Assembly: GCF_000328685.1 (NCBI RefSeq)
Contig: NC_019974.1
Span: 1,355,001-1,419,000 of the forward strand
Direction of reading: 5' to 3'
DNA length: 64,000 bases
Source: Natronococcus occultus SP4
Lineage (GTDB): Archaea > Halobacteriota > Halobacteria > Halobacteriales > Natrialbaceae
Shown piece after piece: positions 34,980-42,706 of this stretch. The translations under genes were made by a program, and so were the position numbers. Positions within the stretch are counted from its first letter, which is position 1; each line of letters opens with the position of its first letter. The notes under the pieces are model-generated. The model made no database searches. It was given only the letters and a program-made list of their open reading frames with translations, and was not told the DNA's origin.

Positions 34980-35417
34980 ATGTACGATAACGTTCTGATC
35001 GCGACGGACGGCAGCGACGAGGCCGAGGGAGCTATCGACCACGGCCTCGACCTCGCCGAGAAGGTGGGTGCGAAGGTACACGTGTTGTACGTCGTCGAAA
35101 CCAAGGCCAACTACATCCTGACGGTCGGGCTCTCGGACGACGAGCTCCGGTCCTACCGGAAGTACGGCGAGGAAGTCGTCACGAGGGTGATCGACCGGGC
35201 GTCCGAGCGCGGCCTCAGCGGCGAGGGAGTTATCAGAACCGGCCGGCCGGCCGCGGAGATCGTCGACTACGGTGCGGAGAACGACGTCGATCTCATCCTG
35301 CTGGGAAAGCAGGGCCACGGCGCGATCGATCGCCACCTCGGGAGCACTTCCGAGAAGGTCATCCGGATGGCCGACACGCCCGTCACCGTCGTCGCCGGCG
35401 CCCAGTGGACGAGCTAG
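34980..35417 (+). CDS. Universal stress protein UspA family (Usp 1 of tandem pair)
   Basis: A 145-residue single-domain UspA protein starting VLIATDGSDEAEGAIDHGL. Its nucleotide-binding loop is GKQGHGAIDRHLGS, i.e. G-x2-G-x8-G-S, one residue shorter than the usual G-x2-G-x9-G-S/T. It is about half identical to the Usp at 35924, sharing HVLYVVETKANYIL/HVVYVVETKASYIL, so the pair arose by duplication. Both precede a BCCT transporter, convergent. In Halomonas a Usp (TeaD) controls an osmolyte transporter, a possible analogy only. Promoter-like AAGGACTATATG lies about 50 bases upstream. Confidence 0.88.
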   Translation: MYDNVLIATDGSDEAEGAIDHGLDLAEKVGAKVHVLYVVETKANYILTVGLSDDELRSYRKYGEEVVTRVIDRASERGLSGEGVIRTGRPAAEIVDYGAENDVDLILLGKQGHGAIDRHLGSTSEKVIRMADTPVTVVAGAQWTS

Positions 35418-35492
35418 CCCGACGGACGGCTCCCGTTCCGTCGTCGAACCGTCACCGTTGAGTCGCTCGCAATCGAACCGGCGTCCGAAACG

Positions 35493-35663
35493 ATGTCCCG
35501 AACTCCACGAACGTACCTTCGGCTGTTCCTGCTCGGGGGTGGCGTCCTCGTCGGCGCTAGCGGACTGCTCGGTGGGGACACGGTCCAGCTACTCGTCGGC
35601 GCCGCCGCCGTCGTCCTCGGCGCCATCGGACTGCTCGCCGAGCGACGGACGTCCTCGGAGTGA
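35493..35663 (+). CDS. Tiny two-helix membrane protein between the Usp genes
   Basis: A 56-residue protein from ATG 35493: a basic start MSRTPRTYLR, then two hydrophobic helices (about 11-26 and 32-49, the second rich in Ala/Val/Gly/Leu) separated by GGDTVQ, and a charged end ERRTSSE. No family recognised. Codon usage is normal for the window and the next small membrane gene follows after 37 bases. Too short for firm assignment; helix pair suggests a small membrane component. Confidence 0.55.
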   Translation: MSRTPRTYLRLFLLGGGVLVGASGLLGGDTVQLLVGAAAVVLGAIGLLAERRTSSE

Positions 35664-35700
35664 CGATACCCCTAAGTCACGTCCGTACGGTGCAGTCGGT

Positions 35701-35856
35701 ATGTCCAGATTCGTCGCGATCGCCGCCACGATTCTTGCCGTAGTGTTTGCCGTCGCGAGTCTGCTCCTGTTGCTCGCGGGACGGCACTTCATCGCGGGCA
35801 CGCTGCTGACGTTCGTGGCGTTCGCGATCTACTTCCGGGAGATCAACGTCGAGTGA
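35701..35856 (+). CDS. Second tiny membrane protein between the Usp genes
   Basis: A 51-residue protein, MSRFVAIAATILAVVFAVAS then a second helix ending FVAFAIYFREINVE: essentially two membrane helices linked by GRHF. A CCCCTAAGTC box about 28 bases upstream is consistent with a leaderless start at this ATG. Unknown function; located 67 bases before Usp 2. Confidence 0.55.
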   Translation: MSRFVAIAATILAVVFAVASLLLLLAGRHFIAGTLLTFVAFAIYFREINVE

Positions 35857-35923
35857 ACGACGACCGTGCGTCCGGGACCCAAACTATTTGCGCCAGTCCT
35901 CCGAAGGACGGCGTGGAACGGGA

Positions 35924-36346
35924 ATGCTAGACAGGATCCTGATCGCGACGGACGGCAGCCGGAAGGCGTCGGCGGCGATCGACCACGGGCTGGAGCTCGC
36001 GGAGACGTTCGACGCAGAGGTGCACGTGGTCTACGTCGTCGAGACGAAGGCCTCGTATATCCTCAGTATCGGCGCGAGCGAGGAGGGTCTCGAAGAGTAC
36101 CGCCAGTACGGACAGGAGGTCGTCGACGAGGTCGTCGATCGCGCCGATCGCCGCGGACTCGAGGCCGTCGGCGCGGTCGAGTCCGGAACGGTCGCCCAAC
36201 AGCTGCTCGAGTACACGGACCGCGAGGACGTCGACGCGGTCGTCATGGGCGAACGCGGACGGGGAACCCTCGAGCGGTATCTCGGATCGAACGTCGAGAA
36301 GGTCGTCCGGCTGTGCTCGAAGCCGGTGACCGTCGTTCGCTCGTAG
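35924..36346 (+). CDS. Universal stress protein UspA family (Usp 2 of tandem pair)
   Basis: A 140-residue UspA protein, paralogue of the one at 34980. The start is MLDRILIATDGSRKASAAID; the nucleotide loop GERGRGTLERYLGS again has the short G-x2-G-x8-G-S spacing. A TATA-like AAACTATTTG sits 34-43 bases upstream. The 3' end faces the BCCT transporter gene (convergent, 81-base gap). Ligand binding and partner are unknown; shared spacing with Usp 1 is a real feature of this pair, unlike the Usp at 50386, which is canonical. Confidence 0.88.
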   Translation: MLDRILIATDGSRKASAAIDHGLELAETFDAEVHVVYVVETKASYILSIGASEEGLEEYRQYGQEVVDEVVDRADRRGLEAVGAVESGTVAQQLLEYTDREDVDAVVMGERGRGTLERYLGSNVEKVVRLCSKPVTVVRS

Positions 36347-36427
36347 CGACACCGAGGGCCCGTTGAACGGGATGTCCGGAGCGAAGTGACCGGGACCGGT
36401 CGCTCCAGAAGCCGGCTAGGACCCCTT

Positions 36428-38224
36428 TCAGTCGTCGCCGACGTCGACGACGGTGCCGTCTCTGGTTCTGACGTGTGTGACGAGGTCACCGGTCCGGCTC
36501 CTGACGACGATCTCGTCTTCCTCCTCCAGGTTCTCGATTAGCTCGGCGAACTCGTCGGACTGAAGGGTTCTGTACTCTCGTCTGAGCCCGGTCAGCACGG
36601 CGTACATCATAAACAACAGGATAAACGTAAACGGTAGCCCGCTGGCGATCGCCGCCGCCTGCAGCGCCTCGACGGCCGCGTCGCCGCCGGCGATCAGCAG
36701 CGCCGAGGCGACCAGCCCCTCCGAGGCGGCCCAGAAGACCCGCCCAGCCGGGGGCGTCTCGTGTTTCCCGCCGGTGCTCAGATGTTCGAGGACGAGCGAC
36801 CCCGAGTCCGAAGACGTCACGAAAAACGTCGTGACGAGAACGATCGCGATCACGGAGAGGATCAGCGTCCCCGGCATCTGCTCGAACATCGCGAACATCG
36901 CGACCTCCTCGCCGGTTTCGAAGACGGGGTCGCTGATCGCGCCCGCCGTCGCGTCGTTCAGCTCGAAGTTCAGGGCGGTTCCACCCATCGCCGAGAACCA
37001 GGCGAACGAGAAGATGACGGGGATCAGGAGCACGCCGCCGACGAACTCGCGGACGGAGCGCCCCTTCGAGATCCTGGCGATGAACATCCCGACGAACGGC
37101 GACCAGGAGATCCACCAGGCCCAGTAGAACACCGTCCAGTCGACGAGGAAGTCACCTTCGCCCTCGCCGCCGGGCCCGTAGAACTCCGAGCCCTGGAAGT
37201 AGTGGTCGTCGAAGGTGTTCCCGAAGAAGGAAAGCTCGAAGAAGTTTCCGAGGTAGCCACCGATCCCCTGTGGCAGGGCGCCGAGGACGAACAGGGTCGG
37301 CCCGAGAACGAACACCGAAATCAGCAGGATCAACATCAGCGTCAGATTCAGGTTGCTGAGCCGTCGGATCCCTTTGTCGAGACCGAGATAGACGGAGATG
37401 ATCGCGAGCCCGGTAACGAGGCCGATGATCGCCACGGCGACCCAGATCGAGTCGGGAACCGCGGGGAACACGCCGACCTCGTCGCCGAGGAACGTCAGTC
37501 CGGCATTGATCTGTAACGCCCCCAGTCCGAGCGAGGTTACGAGGCCGAACAGCGTCGCGAAGATGGTGAAGATGTCGATGAGGTGGCCCGGCCAGCCGTA
37601 GATCCGATCGCCGAGCACCGGGTAAAACACCGAACGGAAGGTTAGCGGAAGCCCCCGATTGTACGAGAAGAAGGCGAGTCCGAGCGCGACCAGCGCGTAG
37701 ATCGCCCACGGGTGGACCCCCCAGTGGAACAGCGACACTGCGAGTGCGACCTCACCGGCGCCCTCGGTTCCCGCCTCCGCGCCCAGATGTGGGTCGAAGA
37801 GGTGAAACACCGGTTCGGCGACGCCGAAGAACATGAGGCCGATCCCCATCCCGGCGCTGAACAGCATCGCGACCCAGGAGATGTCGCTGAACTCCTTCTC
37901 GCCGTCGACCCCGCCGAGGCGGATCGAGCCGTACTTGCTGATGGCGAGATAGATCATGAAGATAATGAAGCTGTTCGCCGCCAGGATGAACAGCCAGTCG
38001 AAGTAGTCAGACACTGCAACACGGGTCTCCTGGTAGACCGTCCCCGCCTGGTCGGGAAACACAAGCGAGAGAACGATAAACAGCACGATCAACCCGCCCG
38101 CGATGAAAAACACGGGGGGGTTGATGTCGAAGCCGTACCCTTGCCAGTTCCTGTCGCCCGGTTCTCGGTCCGTCTCCGCGTGGAAGAGTTCTCCCTGGAT
38201 ACCGCTGTTGTCGTCGTCTGCCAT
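36428..38224 (-). CDS. BCCT family transporter (glycine betaine/choline/carnitine type)
   Basis: A 598-residue secondary transporter with twelve predicted membrane segments. BCCT signatures are clear: GMGIGLMFFGVAEPVFH and FYWAWWISWSPFVGMFIAR, the latter holding the tryptophans that form the quaternary-amine box in BetP. Substrate is most likely glycine betaine or a related betaine, for osmoprotection or as carbon and nitrogen source. The C-terminal tail (about 60 residues, ending DVGDD) is acidic, unlike the basic osmosensing tail of BetP, so regulation may differ. Convergent with the Usp pair. Substrate choice not provable here. Confidence 0.9.
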   Translation of the reverse strand: MADDDNSGIQGELFHAETDREPGDRNWQGYGFDINPPVFFIAGGLIVLFIVLSLVFPDQAGTVYQETRVAVSDYFDWLFILAANSFIIFMIYLAISKYGSIRLGGVDGEKEFSDISWVAMLFSAGMGIGLMFFGVAEPVFHLFDPHLGAEAGTEGAGEVALAVSLFHWGVHPWAIYALVALGLAFFSYNRGLPLTFRSVFYPVLGDRIYGWPGHLIDIFTIFATLFGLVTSLGLGALQINAGLTFLGDEVGVFPAVPDSIWVAVAIIGLVTGLAIISVYLGLDKGIRRLSNLNLTLMLILLISVFVLGPTLFVLGALPQGIGGYLGNFFELSFFGNTFDDHYFQGSEFYGPGGEGEGDFLVDWTVFYWAWWISWSPFVGMFIARISKGRSVREFVGGVLLIPVIFSFAWFSAMGGTALNFELNDATAGAISDPVFETGEEVAMFAMFEQMPGTLILSVIAIVLVTTFFVTSSDSGSLVLEHLSTGGKHETPPAGRVFWAASEGLVASALLIAGGDAAVEALQAAAIASGLPFTFILLFMMYAVLTGLRREYRTLQSDEFAELIENLEEEDEIVVRSRTGDLVTHVRTRDGTVVDVGDD

Positions 38225-38517
38225 AGTTACCCTCCGTATGCGTTCCGCCCGCCGTCGCTCCGCACGAAGTCGTCTATCGGTCCTGTTCCGAAGCGGCCGT
38301 TCGTGACGCGATGCCGGATCGATCTCTCCGTCCCGGCTTTCCGGTTCGTTGCGGCGACGAATTTCCGTGCGAACATATCACGAATGATATTGACTGTCAA
38401 TCACAGTACGTCGATTGCCTGCAGTTCGGTATATAGTTTTGGTAAATATCCGTGTACGTACTGGAGGAACGTTCCGTCGGATAGACCTTTCGACCTAGGT
38501 CCACCAGTTTCGGCCGT

Positions 38518-38823
38518 TCATCCCCGCAGCCGCGCGAGGACGGCCCCGATCCGGGCCGGCGTCGCCAGAACGGAGAGCACGAACGTCGCGACGGCGAGCC
38601 CGAACGAGACGGCTGCGACGGCCAGCAAGATGGGTGCCAGTCCCGCCAGAACGGGGATCGAGAGGACAGTCATCGAACAGACGACCACCAGGAGAAACCC
38701 AAGCGAGACGCGTATCCCGGTCTGGCGCGGGTTGAACCCACAGCCGGGACAGCCTTCCTCGCTGCCCTCGAGTTCGTACCCGCACCGCTCACAGCGTGGA
38801 CTCCCCCCCGTGCTCGGACGCAT
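38518..38823 (-). CDS. Small zinc-ribbon membrane protein
   Basis: A 101-residue protein. The N-terminus has CERCGYEL and CPGCGF, a two-knuckle zinc ribbon of the DUF/zinc-ribbon-domain type, followed by two to three hydrophobic helices (about 38-62 and 66-92) and a short basic tail. Membrane proteins with such a ribbon are frequent in haloarchaea and mostly uncharacterised. A TATA-like box (38848-38855, minus) 25-32 bases upstream supports the start. The 293-base gap between it and the BCCT start has an AT-rich promoter region and ATTGAC-T-GTCAAT, a small inverted repeat; no gene. Confidence 0.7.
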   Translation of the reverse strand: MRPSTGGSPRCERCGYELEGSEEGCPGCGFNPRQTGIRVSLGFLLVVVCSMTVLSIPVLAGLAPILLAVAAVSFGLAVATFVLSVLATPARIGAVLARLRG

Positions 38824-38847
38824 GGCCTTCCCTCTCGGCTCGGAACA

Positions 38848-38855
38848 CTAAAAAG
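38848..38855 (-). promoter_or_regulatory. TATA-like box of the zinc-ribbon membrane protein
   Basis: CTTTTTAG on the minus strand, 25-32 bases upstream of the ATG at 38823. Confidence 0.5.
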
Positions 38856-39009
38856 CAGTACTCCGTCCGGTCCGTCGACTGACGTCGGTCGGACGCTCCC
38901 GCCCGGGCGGTCGAAGCCGAGGACGGTTCCACGACGTTCTCCGGAACTGTCCGATCGAGGTTCGGAACGTCCGCTGTCGGTCGATTTATGTGCTCCCGAC
39001 CGCATCTGT

Positions 39010-39093
39010 ATGCTAATGGCTGGCAAACCGTACTGTCGATTCGGGTGCCGTTCGTCCTCGCGACCGACCGCCGTCGGGACCCGTTCGGGGTGA
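39010..39093 (+). CDS. Candidate 27-codon leader ORF upstream of the MetF-like gene
   Basis: ATG to TGA, 27 residues beginning MLMAGKPYCRFGCRSSSR. The ATG lies about 25 bases after TCGATTTATG (38981-38990), the position where a leaderless message would start, and it stops 11 bases before the main ATG, with GGGGTGAG in between acting as a possible ribosome site. Coding is unproven; same arrangement as the leuA leader. Confidence 0.35.
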   Translation: MLMAGKPYCRFGCRSSSRPTAVGTRSG

Positions 39094-39104
39094 GAACGCG
39101 GCTC

Positions 39105-39971
39105 ATGTCGGGCGACATCCAGTCGATACCGACCGCCGAGGGGATGGTCGAGCTGCTCGCGGAGCCCCGTTTCGAGCTGATGCCGTTCGAGAGCATCGAC
39201 GAACAGCTCGGTCATCTACCGGAGGGATCGGAGATCGCTATCACTACCTCCCCGACGCTGGGACTCGAGGCGACGATCGAGTGGAGCGAACGGGCCAGCG
39301 AGCGCGGCTACGAGATCGTTCCCCACGTCGCCGCCCGCTACGTCGAGGACCGGGACCACCTCGCGGAGATCGCCCGTCGGCTTACCGAGGCCGGCGTAAC
39401 GGATATTTTCGTCCCGGGCGGGGATCGCGAGGAGCCGGCCGGCGAGTTCGAGTCCGCCTACGAGCTGCTGGTCGCGCTCGAGGACCTCCCCTACGAGTTC
39501 GCGGAGATCGGGGTCACCGGCTACCCGGAGGGCCACGCCTTCCTCGACGACGAGACGCTGGCCGCAGCGATGAACCGAAAGGAGCCGTACGCGACCTACG
39601 TCGTCACCCAGCTGTGCTACGATCCCGACGCCGTCCTCGAATGGATCGACGAGATCCGCACCCGTGGCATCGATCTTCCCGTCGAGGTCGGTATCCCCGG
39701 CGTGATGAAGTACCAGCGGCTGTTTGGCATCTCGAAGAAGGTCGGGGTCGGCGACTCCGTTCGCTTTCTCAAAAAGACAAGCGGAATCGTCGGCTTTCTC
39801 CGCCAGCTCGTCGGCTCCAGAGGGACGTACTCGCCGGACACGCTGCTCGAGGGGCTCGCGCCGTACGCGACCGACCCCTACTACGGGATCCGCGGGGTCC
39901 ACATCTATGCGTTCAATCAGGTGCCGGACCTCGAGTCCTGGCGGGCCGAGACGCTCGCAAAACACCGCTGA
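39105..39971 (+). CDS. Methylenetetrahydrofolate reductase-like protein
   Basis: A 288-residue TIM-barrel protein of the MetF family. The barrel starts MSGDIQSIPTAEG and has FVPGGDREEPAGEFESAYEL, VTGYPEGHAF (like G-Y-P-E-x-H in MetF) and VGVGDSVRFLKKTSG near the C-terminus. MetF reduces 5,10-methylene-THF to 5-methyl-THF, or acts in reverse, using FAD. Compared with classical MetF the N-terminus is short and divergent, so a different C1 substrate is possible. Transcribed toward cysE (convergent, four-base gap) and surrounded by FolD, Fhs and methyl-oxidation genes. Confidence 0.75.
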   Translation: MSGDIQSIPTAEGMVELLAEPRFELMPFESIDEQLGHLPEGSEIAITTSPTLGLEATIEWSERASERGYEIVPHVAARYVEDRDHLAEIARRLTEAGVTDIFVPGGDREEPAGEFESAYELLVALEDLPYEFAEIGVTGYPEGHAFLDDETLAAAMNRKEPYATYVVTQLCYDPDAVLEWIDEIRTRGIDLPVEVGIPGVMKYQRLFGISKKVGVGDSVRFLKKTSGIVGFLRQLVGSRGTYSPDTLLEGLAPYATDPYYGIRGVHIYAFNQVPDLESWRAETLAKHR

Positions 39972-39975
39972 CGGA

Positions 39976-40833
39976 TCAGCCGTTTCGCTTTCGCTCCTGG
40001 TCGGGGTGTTCGGAGACGTACACGCTGGTGTGATCCGGAATATCCTCGGTCACCCAGGAGTTGGCGCCGATGCTGACGTGATCGCCGACACTGATCGCCC
40101 CCAGCACCTTCGTTCCGGCCCCGATCACGACGTTGTCGCCGATGTCGGGGTGGCGCTTGTACCCCTTCTTCAGTGTCTTCTCGTCGTCTTCTGCCTCCTC
40201 GAAGTGTAACGCCCCGAGGGTCACGTCCTGGTAGAGCCGGACCCAGTCGCCGATCGTCGCCGTCTCACCGATCACGACGCCCGTCCCGTGGTCGACGAAG
40301 AAGTAGTCGCCGATCCGGGCCCCCGGGTGGATGTCGATCCCGGTGATCGTCTTCGCGTACTCGGTCAGCTCCCTGGCGTACTGCGGGGCGTCGGCCTCGT
40401 AGAGGCAGTGTGCGACCCGCTGCATCGCGATCGCCTGCAGCCCGGGGTAGGAACGGACGATCTCGACGACCGACCGCGCGGCCGGATCGCCCTTGTAGGC
40501 GGCCTCGACGTCCTTCTCGAGGGTCCGGCGAAGTTCCGGCAGCCGATCGAGGACGTCGGTCGTCGTCGCCTCTGGATCGGGCTCCTCGTAGGCCCGGAGC
40601 CCTGCCTCGTAGTGGGTCCCGAGCTCCGTGAGCGTCTCTCGGACCGCCGACTCGTCTTCGAGCAGCTCTCGAGCGTTCCAGCAGCCTGGAAACAGGAGCC
40701 GCCTGAGCAGCGCCAGCTCCGGGCGCCTGTCGTCCTCCGGGAACGGTGCCGACGAGTCCGGTCCCCTCGCGGCGTCGGTGTCGTAGGTCTCGCGGAGTCG
40801 TTCGGCGGCGTCCCCCGTGTACTCGTATCCCAT
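39976..40833 (-). CDS. cysE: Serine O-acetyltransferase
   Basis: A 285-residue CysE-type acyltransferase: serine + acetyl-CoA to O-acetylserine for cysteine biosynthesis. The N-terminal half is helical (SATase domain, AIAMQRVAHCLYEAD), the second half a left-handed beta-helix of hexapeptide repeats: IDIHPGARIGDYFFVDHGTG, VVIGETATIGDWVRLYQDVT and DNVVIGAGTKVLGAISVGD. Asp and His residues of the active site region (DIHPGA, DHGTGVVIGE) are conserved. Ends before the MetF-like gene; divergent from folD. Confidence 0.93.
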   Translation of the reverse strand: MGYEYTGDAAERLRETYDTDAARGPDSSAPFPEDDRRPELALLRRLLFPGCWNARELLEDESAVRETLTELGTHYEAGLRAYEEPDPEATTTDVLDRLPELRRTLEKDVEAAYKGDPAARSVVEIVRSYPGLQAIAMQRVAHCLYEADAPQYARELTEYAKTITGIDIHPGARIGDYFFVDHGTGVVIGETATIGDWVRLYQDVTLGALHFEEAEDDEKTLKKGYKRHPDIGDNVVIGAGTKVLGAISVGDHVSIGANSWVTEDIPDHTSVYVSEHPDQERKRNG

Positions 40834-40921
40834 GGTCGAGTAATCGAACGGGACGACCAAATGCTTTCCAGCCGCTCGAGGACGACGAACGCTACAAGGC
40901 GGTGGTCGACGAAGGGCGACT

Positions 40922-41785
40922 ATGTCGCCGGAACTGCTCCACGGGGAGCCGGTCGCGACGCCCGTCCTCGAGCGCACTCGCGACCGGGTGCGATCGCTCC
41001 GAGAGGCGGGGACGACGCCGACGCTCGGAACGGTACTGATGAGCGACGATCCGGCCGACGAGCGGTTCGTCGAGCTGAAACACGAGCGCTGTGCCGATGT
41101 CGGAATCGCCACCCGCGACGTTCGCGTCGAGCCCGACGCGCCTGCCGGCCGCCTCTACCGGGAGATCGAGCGACTCTGTGAAACGCCGACGGTCGACGCC
41201 GTCTTCGTTCAGGTGCCACTTCCCGATCACGTTCCGCTGGCGGCGACGCGACGGCGGCTCGATCCCGCCGCGGATGTCGACTGTCTCCACCCGACGAACC
41301 TCGGACGACTCGTCGCCGGCGAGCCGCGATTTCTCCCGGCGACGACGGCCGCGGTGTGTCGGCTGCTGTCGGCCTACGAGTTCTCGGTCGCGGGCGCCGA
41401 CGTCGTCGTCGTTGGACGCTCGGGTGTGATCGGGCGACCGCTTGCGAACCGACTCCTGGATCGGTCCGGCGGAAACGCCACCGTCACGGTCTGTCACTCA
41501 CGGACGGCGGCACTCGAAGCCCACACCAGTCGTGCGGACGTCGTCGTCACTGCAGCCGGCGTTCCGGAACTAATCGATGGCTCGATGCTCGCCCCGGAGG
41601 CCGTCGTCGTCGACGTCAGCGCGAACCGACGACCGGCGGGCGGCGTCGTCGGCGATGTCGACTTCGAGAGCGCGAGCGAGCGCGTTTGTGCGATCACGCC
41701 CGTCCCCGGCGGGGTCGGTCCGGTGACGCTCGCGATGCTCGTCAAGAACGTGGCCCGAGCCGCAGAACGGAGGGTAAACGGCTGA
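40922..41785 (+). CDS. folD: Methylene-THF dehydrogenase / methenyl-THF cyclohydrolase
   Basis: A 287-residue FolD converting 5,10-methylene-THF to 10-formyl-THF. Catalytic Lys53 is in RFVELKHERC; the residue normally tyrosine four positions before it is Phe49. VQVPLPDHV and DVDCLHPTN keep the Gln and Asp contacts; VVGRSGVIGRPLAN is the NADP-binding loop and PVPGGVGPVTLAML the C-terminal signature. The usual P-C-T-P-x-G motif is missing: the same place reads LPATTAAVCRLL. Slightly divergent but full length. Supplies formyl-THF to Fhs and to purine biosynthesis. Confidence 0.88.
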   Translation: MSPELLHGEPVATPVLERTRDRVRSLREAGTTPTLGTVLMSDDPADERFVELKHERCADVGIATRDVRVEPDAPAGRLYREIERLCETPTVDAVFVQVPLPDHVPLAATRRRLDPAADVDCLHPTNLGRLVAGEPRFLPATTAAVCRLLSAYEFSVAGADVVVVGRSGVIGRPLANRLLDRSGGNATVTVCHSRTAALEAHTSRADVVVTAAGVPELIDGSMLAPEAVVVDVSANRRPAGGVVGDVDFESASERVCAITPVPGGVGPVTLAMLVKNVARAAERRVNG

Positions 41786-41795
41786 CACGGCGGAA

Positions 41796-41960
41796 CTACC
41801 GGTTCGTCTCCTCGGGATCGCGGTCCGCTCGGATCCGTCCTCGCGGACCGAGCAGACGCTCGAGCCGGCCGATAACGCGATCGAGGGCCGTCGTCGGCGT
41901 TCCGGGCAGGTAGTAGTCGGTGCTGTGTCGGTCGTTCGATTCGATGCGGTTTCGACTCAT
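41796..41960 (-). CDS. Small haloarchaeal protein, function unknown
   Basis: A 54-residue basic-acidic protein MSRNRIESNDRHSTDYYLPG... rich in Arg and Asp, with no membrane segment. The ATG is supported by a good TATA-like box (41985-41992, minus) 25-32 bases upstream; the longer frame to 42071 would start upstream of this box and is rejected. I do not recognise a named family. Convergent with folD (ten-base gap). Plausibly a real gene because codon use and promoter agree. Confidence 0.5.
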   Translation of the reverse strand: MSRNRIESNDRHSTDYYLPGTPTTALDRVIGRLERLLGPRGRIRADRDPEETNR

Positions 41961-41984
41961 GTTCGTCACTCGGAGCGCGATCGG

Positions 41985-41992
41985 ATTAAAAA
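41985..41992 (-). promoter_or_regulatory. TATA-like box of the 54-residue protein
   Basis: TTTTTAAT on the minus strand, 25-32 bases from the ATG at 41960; decides the start. Confidence 0.6.
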
Positions 41993-42250
41993 TTATGTAT
42001 TGTACAGAAAGCGCCTCGATATCAGAACTAACGTTTCCCATATCCCTACTCTGTGGACGTTCGCTCCGCAAACCCCCCTTTCAGCGAAGAATATCAATGG
42101 TGGTTATCGGTCCCGAACTGCCGAAACACAGCGGAGCCAGCGCTCGGAGCCGTGCCGATCTCGACTGTTATACAGCTCGGGCCACGGGTACCCGACATCG
42201 GGGATAGCCAACAGGTATTTGTACGATCGAGTGTTCCACCCAGGAAAACG

Positions 42251-42706
42251 GTGCTCGACGTGATTCCGACAGTTCATCGCTCAAAACGGCGGTTACTCGC
42301 CGCCTCGGTCGTCCTCTTTACCGGTGCCGGCGCGGCGACCGCGGGAGAAGTCGGTCCCGCGGCGACCGCCGGCGCGACCGTCCTCGCGGTCGGTGGCGTC
42401 TACGCCGTCGCACAGTACGCCGATCGGGTCTCCCGGCCGACGCTCGCTCGGCTCGCGCTCGGCCTCTGGATCGCCTTTCTCGGCGTCGCCGGACTCCACC
42501 TCGTCGGCCTCGAGACCGTCGCCGGCGCTGCTCCCGGGCCGACGGCCGCAGGCGTCCACTCGCTGTCGGCGCTGACCTGGACGTCGCTACTGTTGTCCTG
42601 TTCGACCACCGTCTTCCTCGGCTTCCGCGAGTACGCCAGCTCGGGTGCCGACGTCTCGGACGAACAGATCCTCGAGGGAGAGAGCTCCGACTACTCCACG
42701 CGGTAG
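42251..42706 (+). CDS. Small membrane protein, function unknown
   Basis: A 151-residue protein with about four hydrophobic helices: residues 13-33 (LLAASVVLFTGAGAATAGEV region), 38-55, 67-85 and 108-125, and an acidic C-terminus (DEQILEGESSDYSTR). GTG start at 42251 after a GGTATTTG box (42211-42218) and no good start earlier; the upstream frame is AT-richer and non-coding in character. The 290 bases before it (41961-42250) show no gene. It overlaps the convergent methyltransferase by 16 bases. No family recognised. Confidence 0.6.
   Translation: MLDVIPTVHRSKRRLLAASVVLFTGAGAATAGEVGPAATAGATVLAVGGVYAVAQYADRVSRPTLARLALGLWIAFLGVAGLHLVGLETVAGAAPGPTAAGVHSLSALTWTSLLLSCSTTVFLGFREYASSGADVSDEQILEGESSDYSTR

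Noticed and set aside
41961..42071. Longer form of the 54-residue protein starting at 42071
   Set aside because: Its start lies upstream of a good TATA-like box (41985-41992), so the transcript would begin inside it; the added residues look non-coding.
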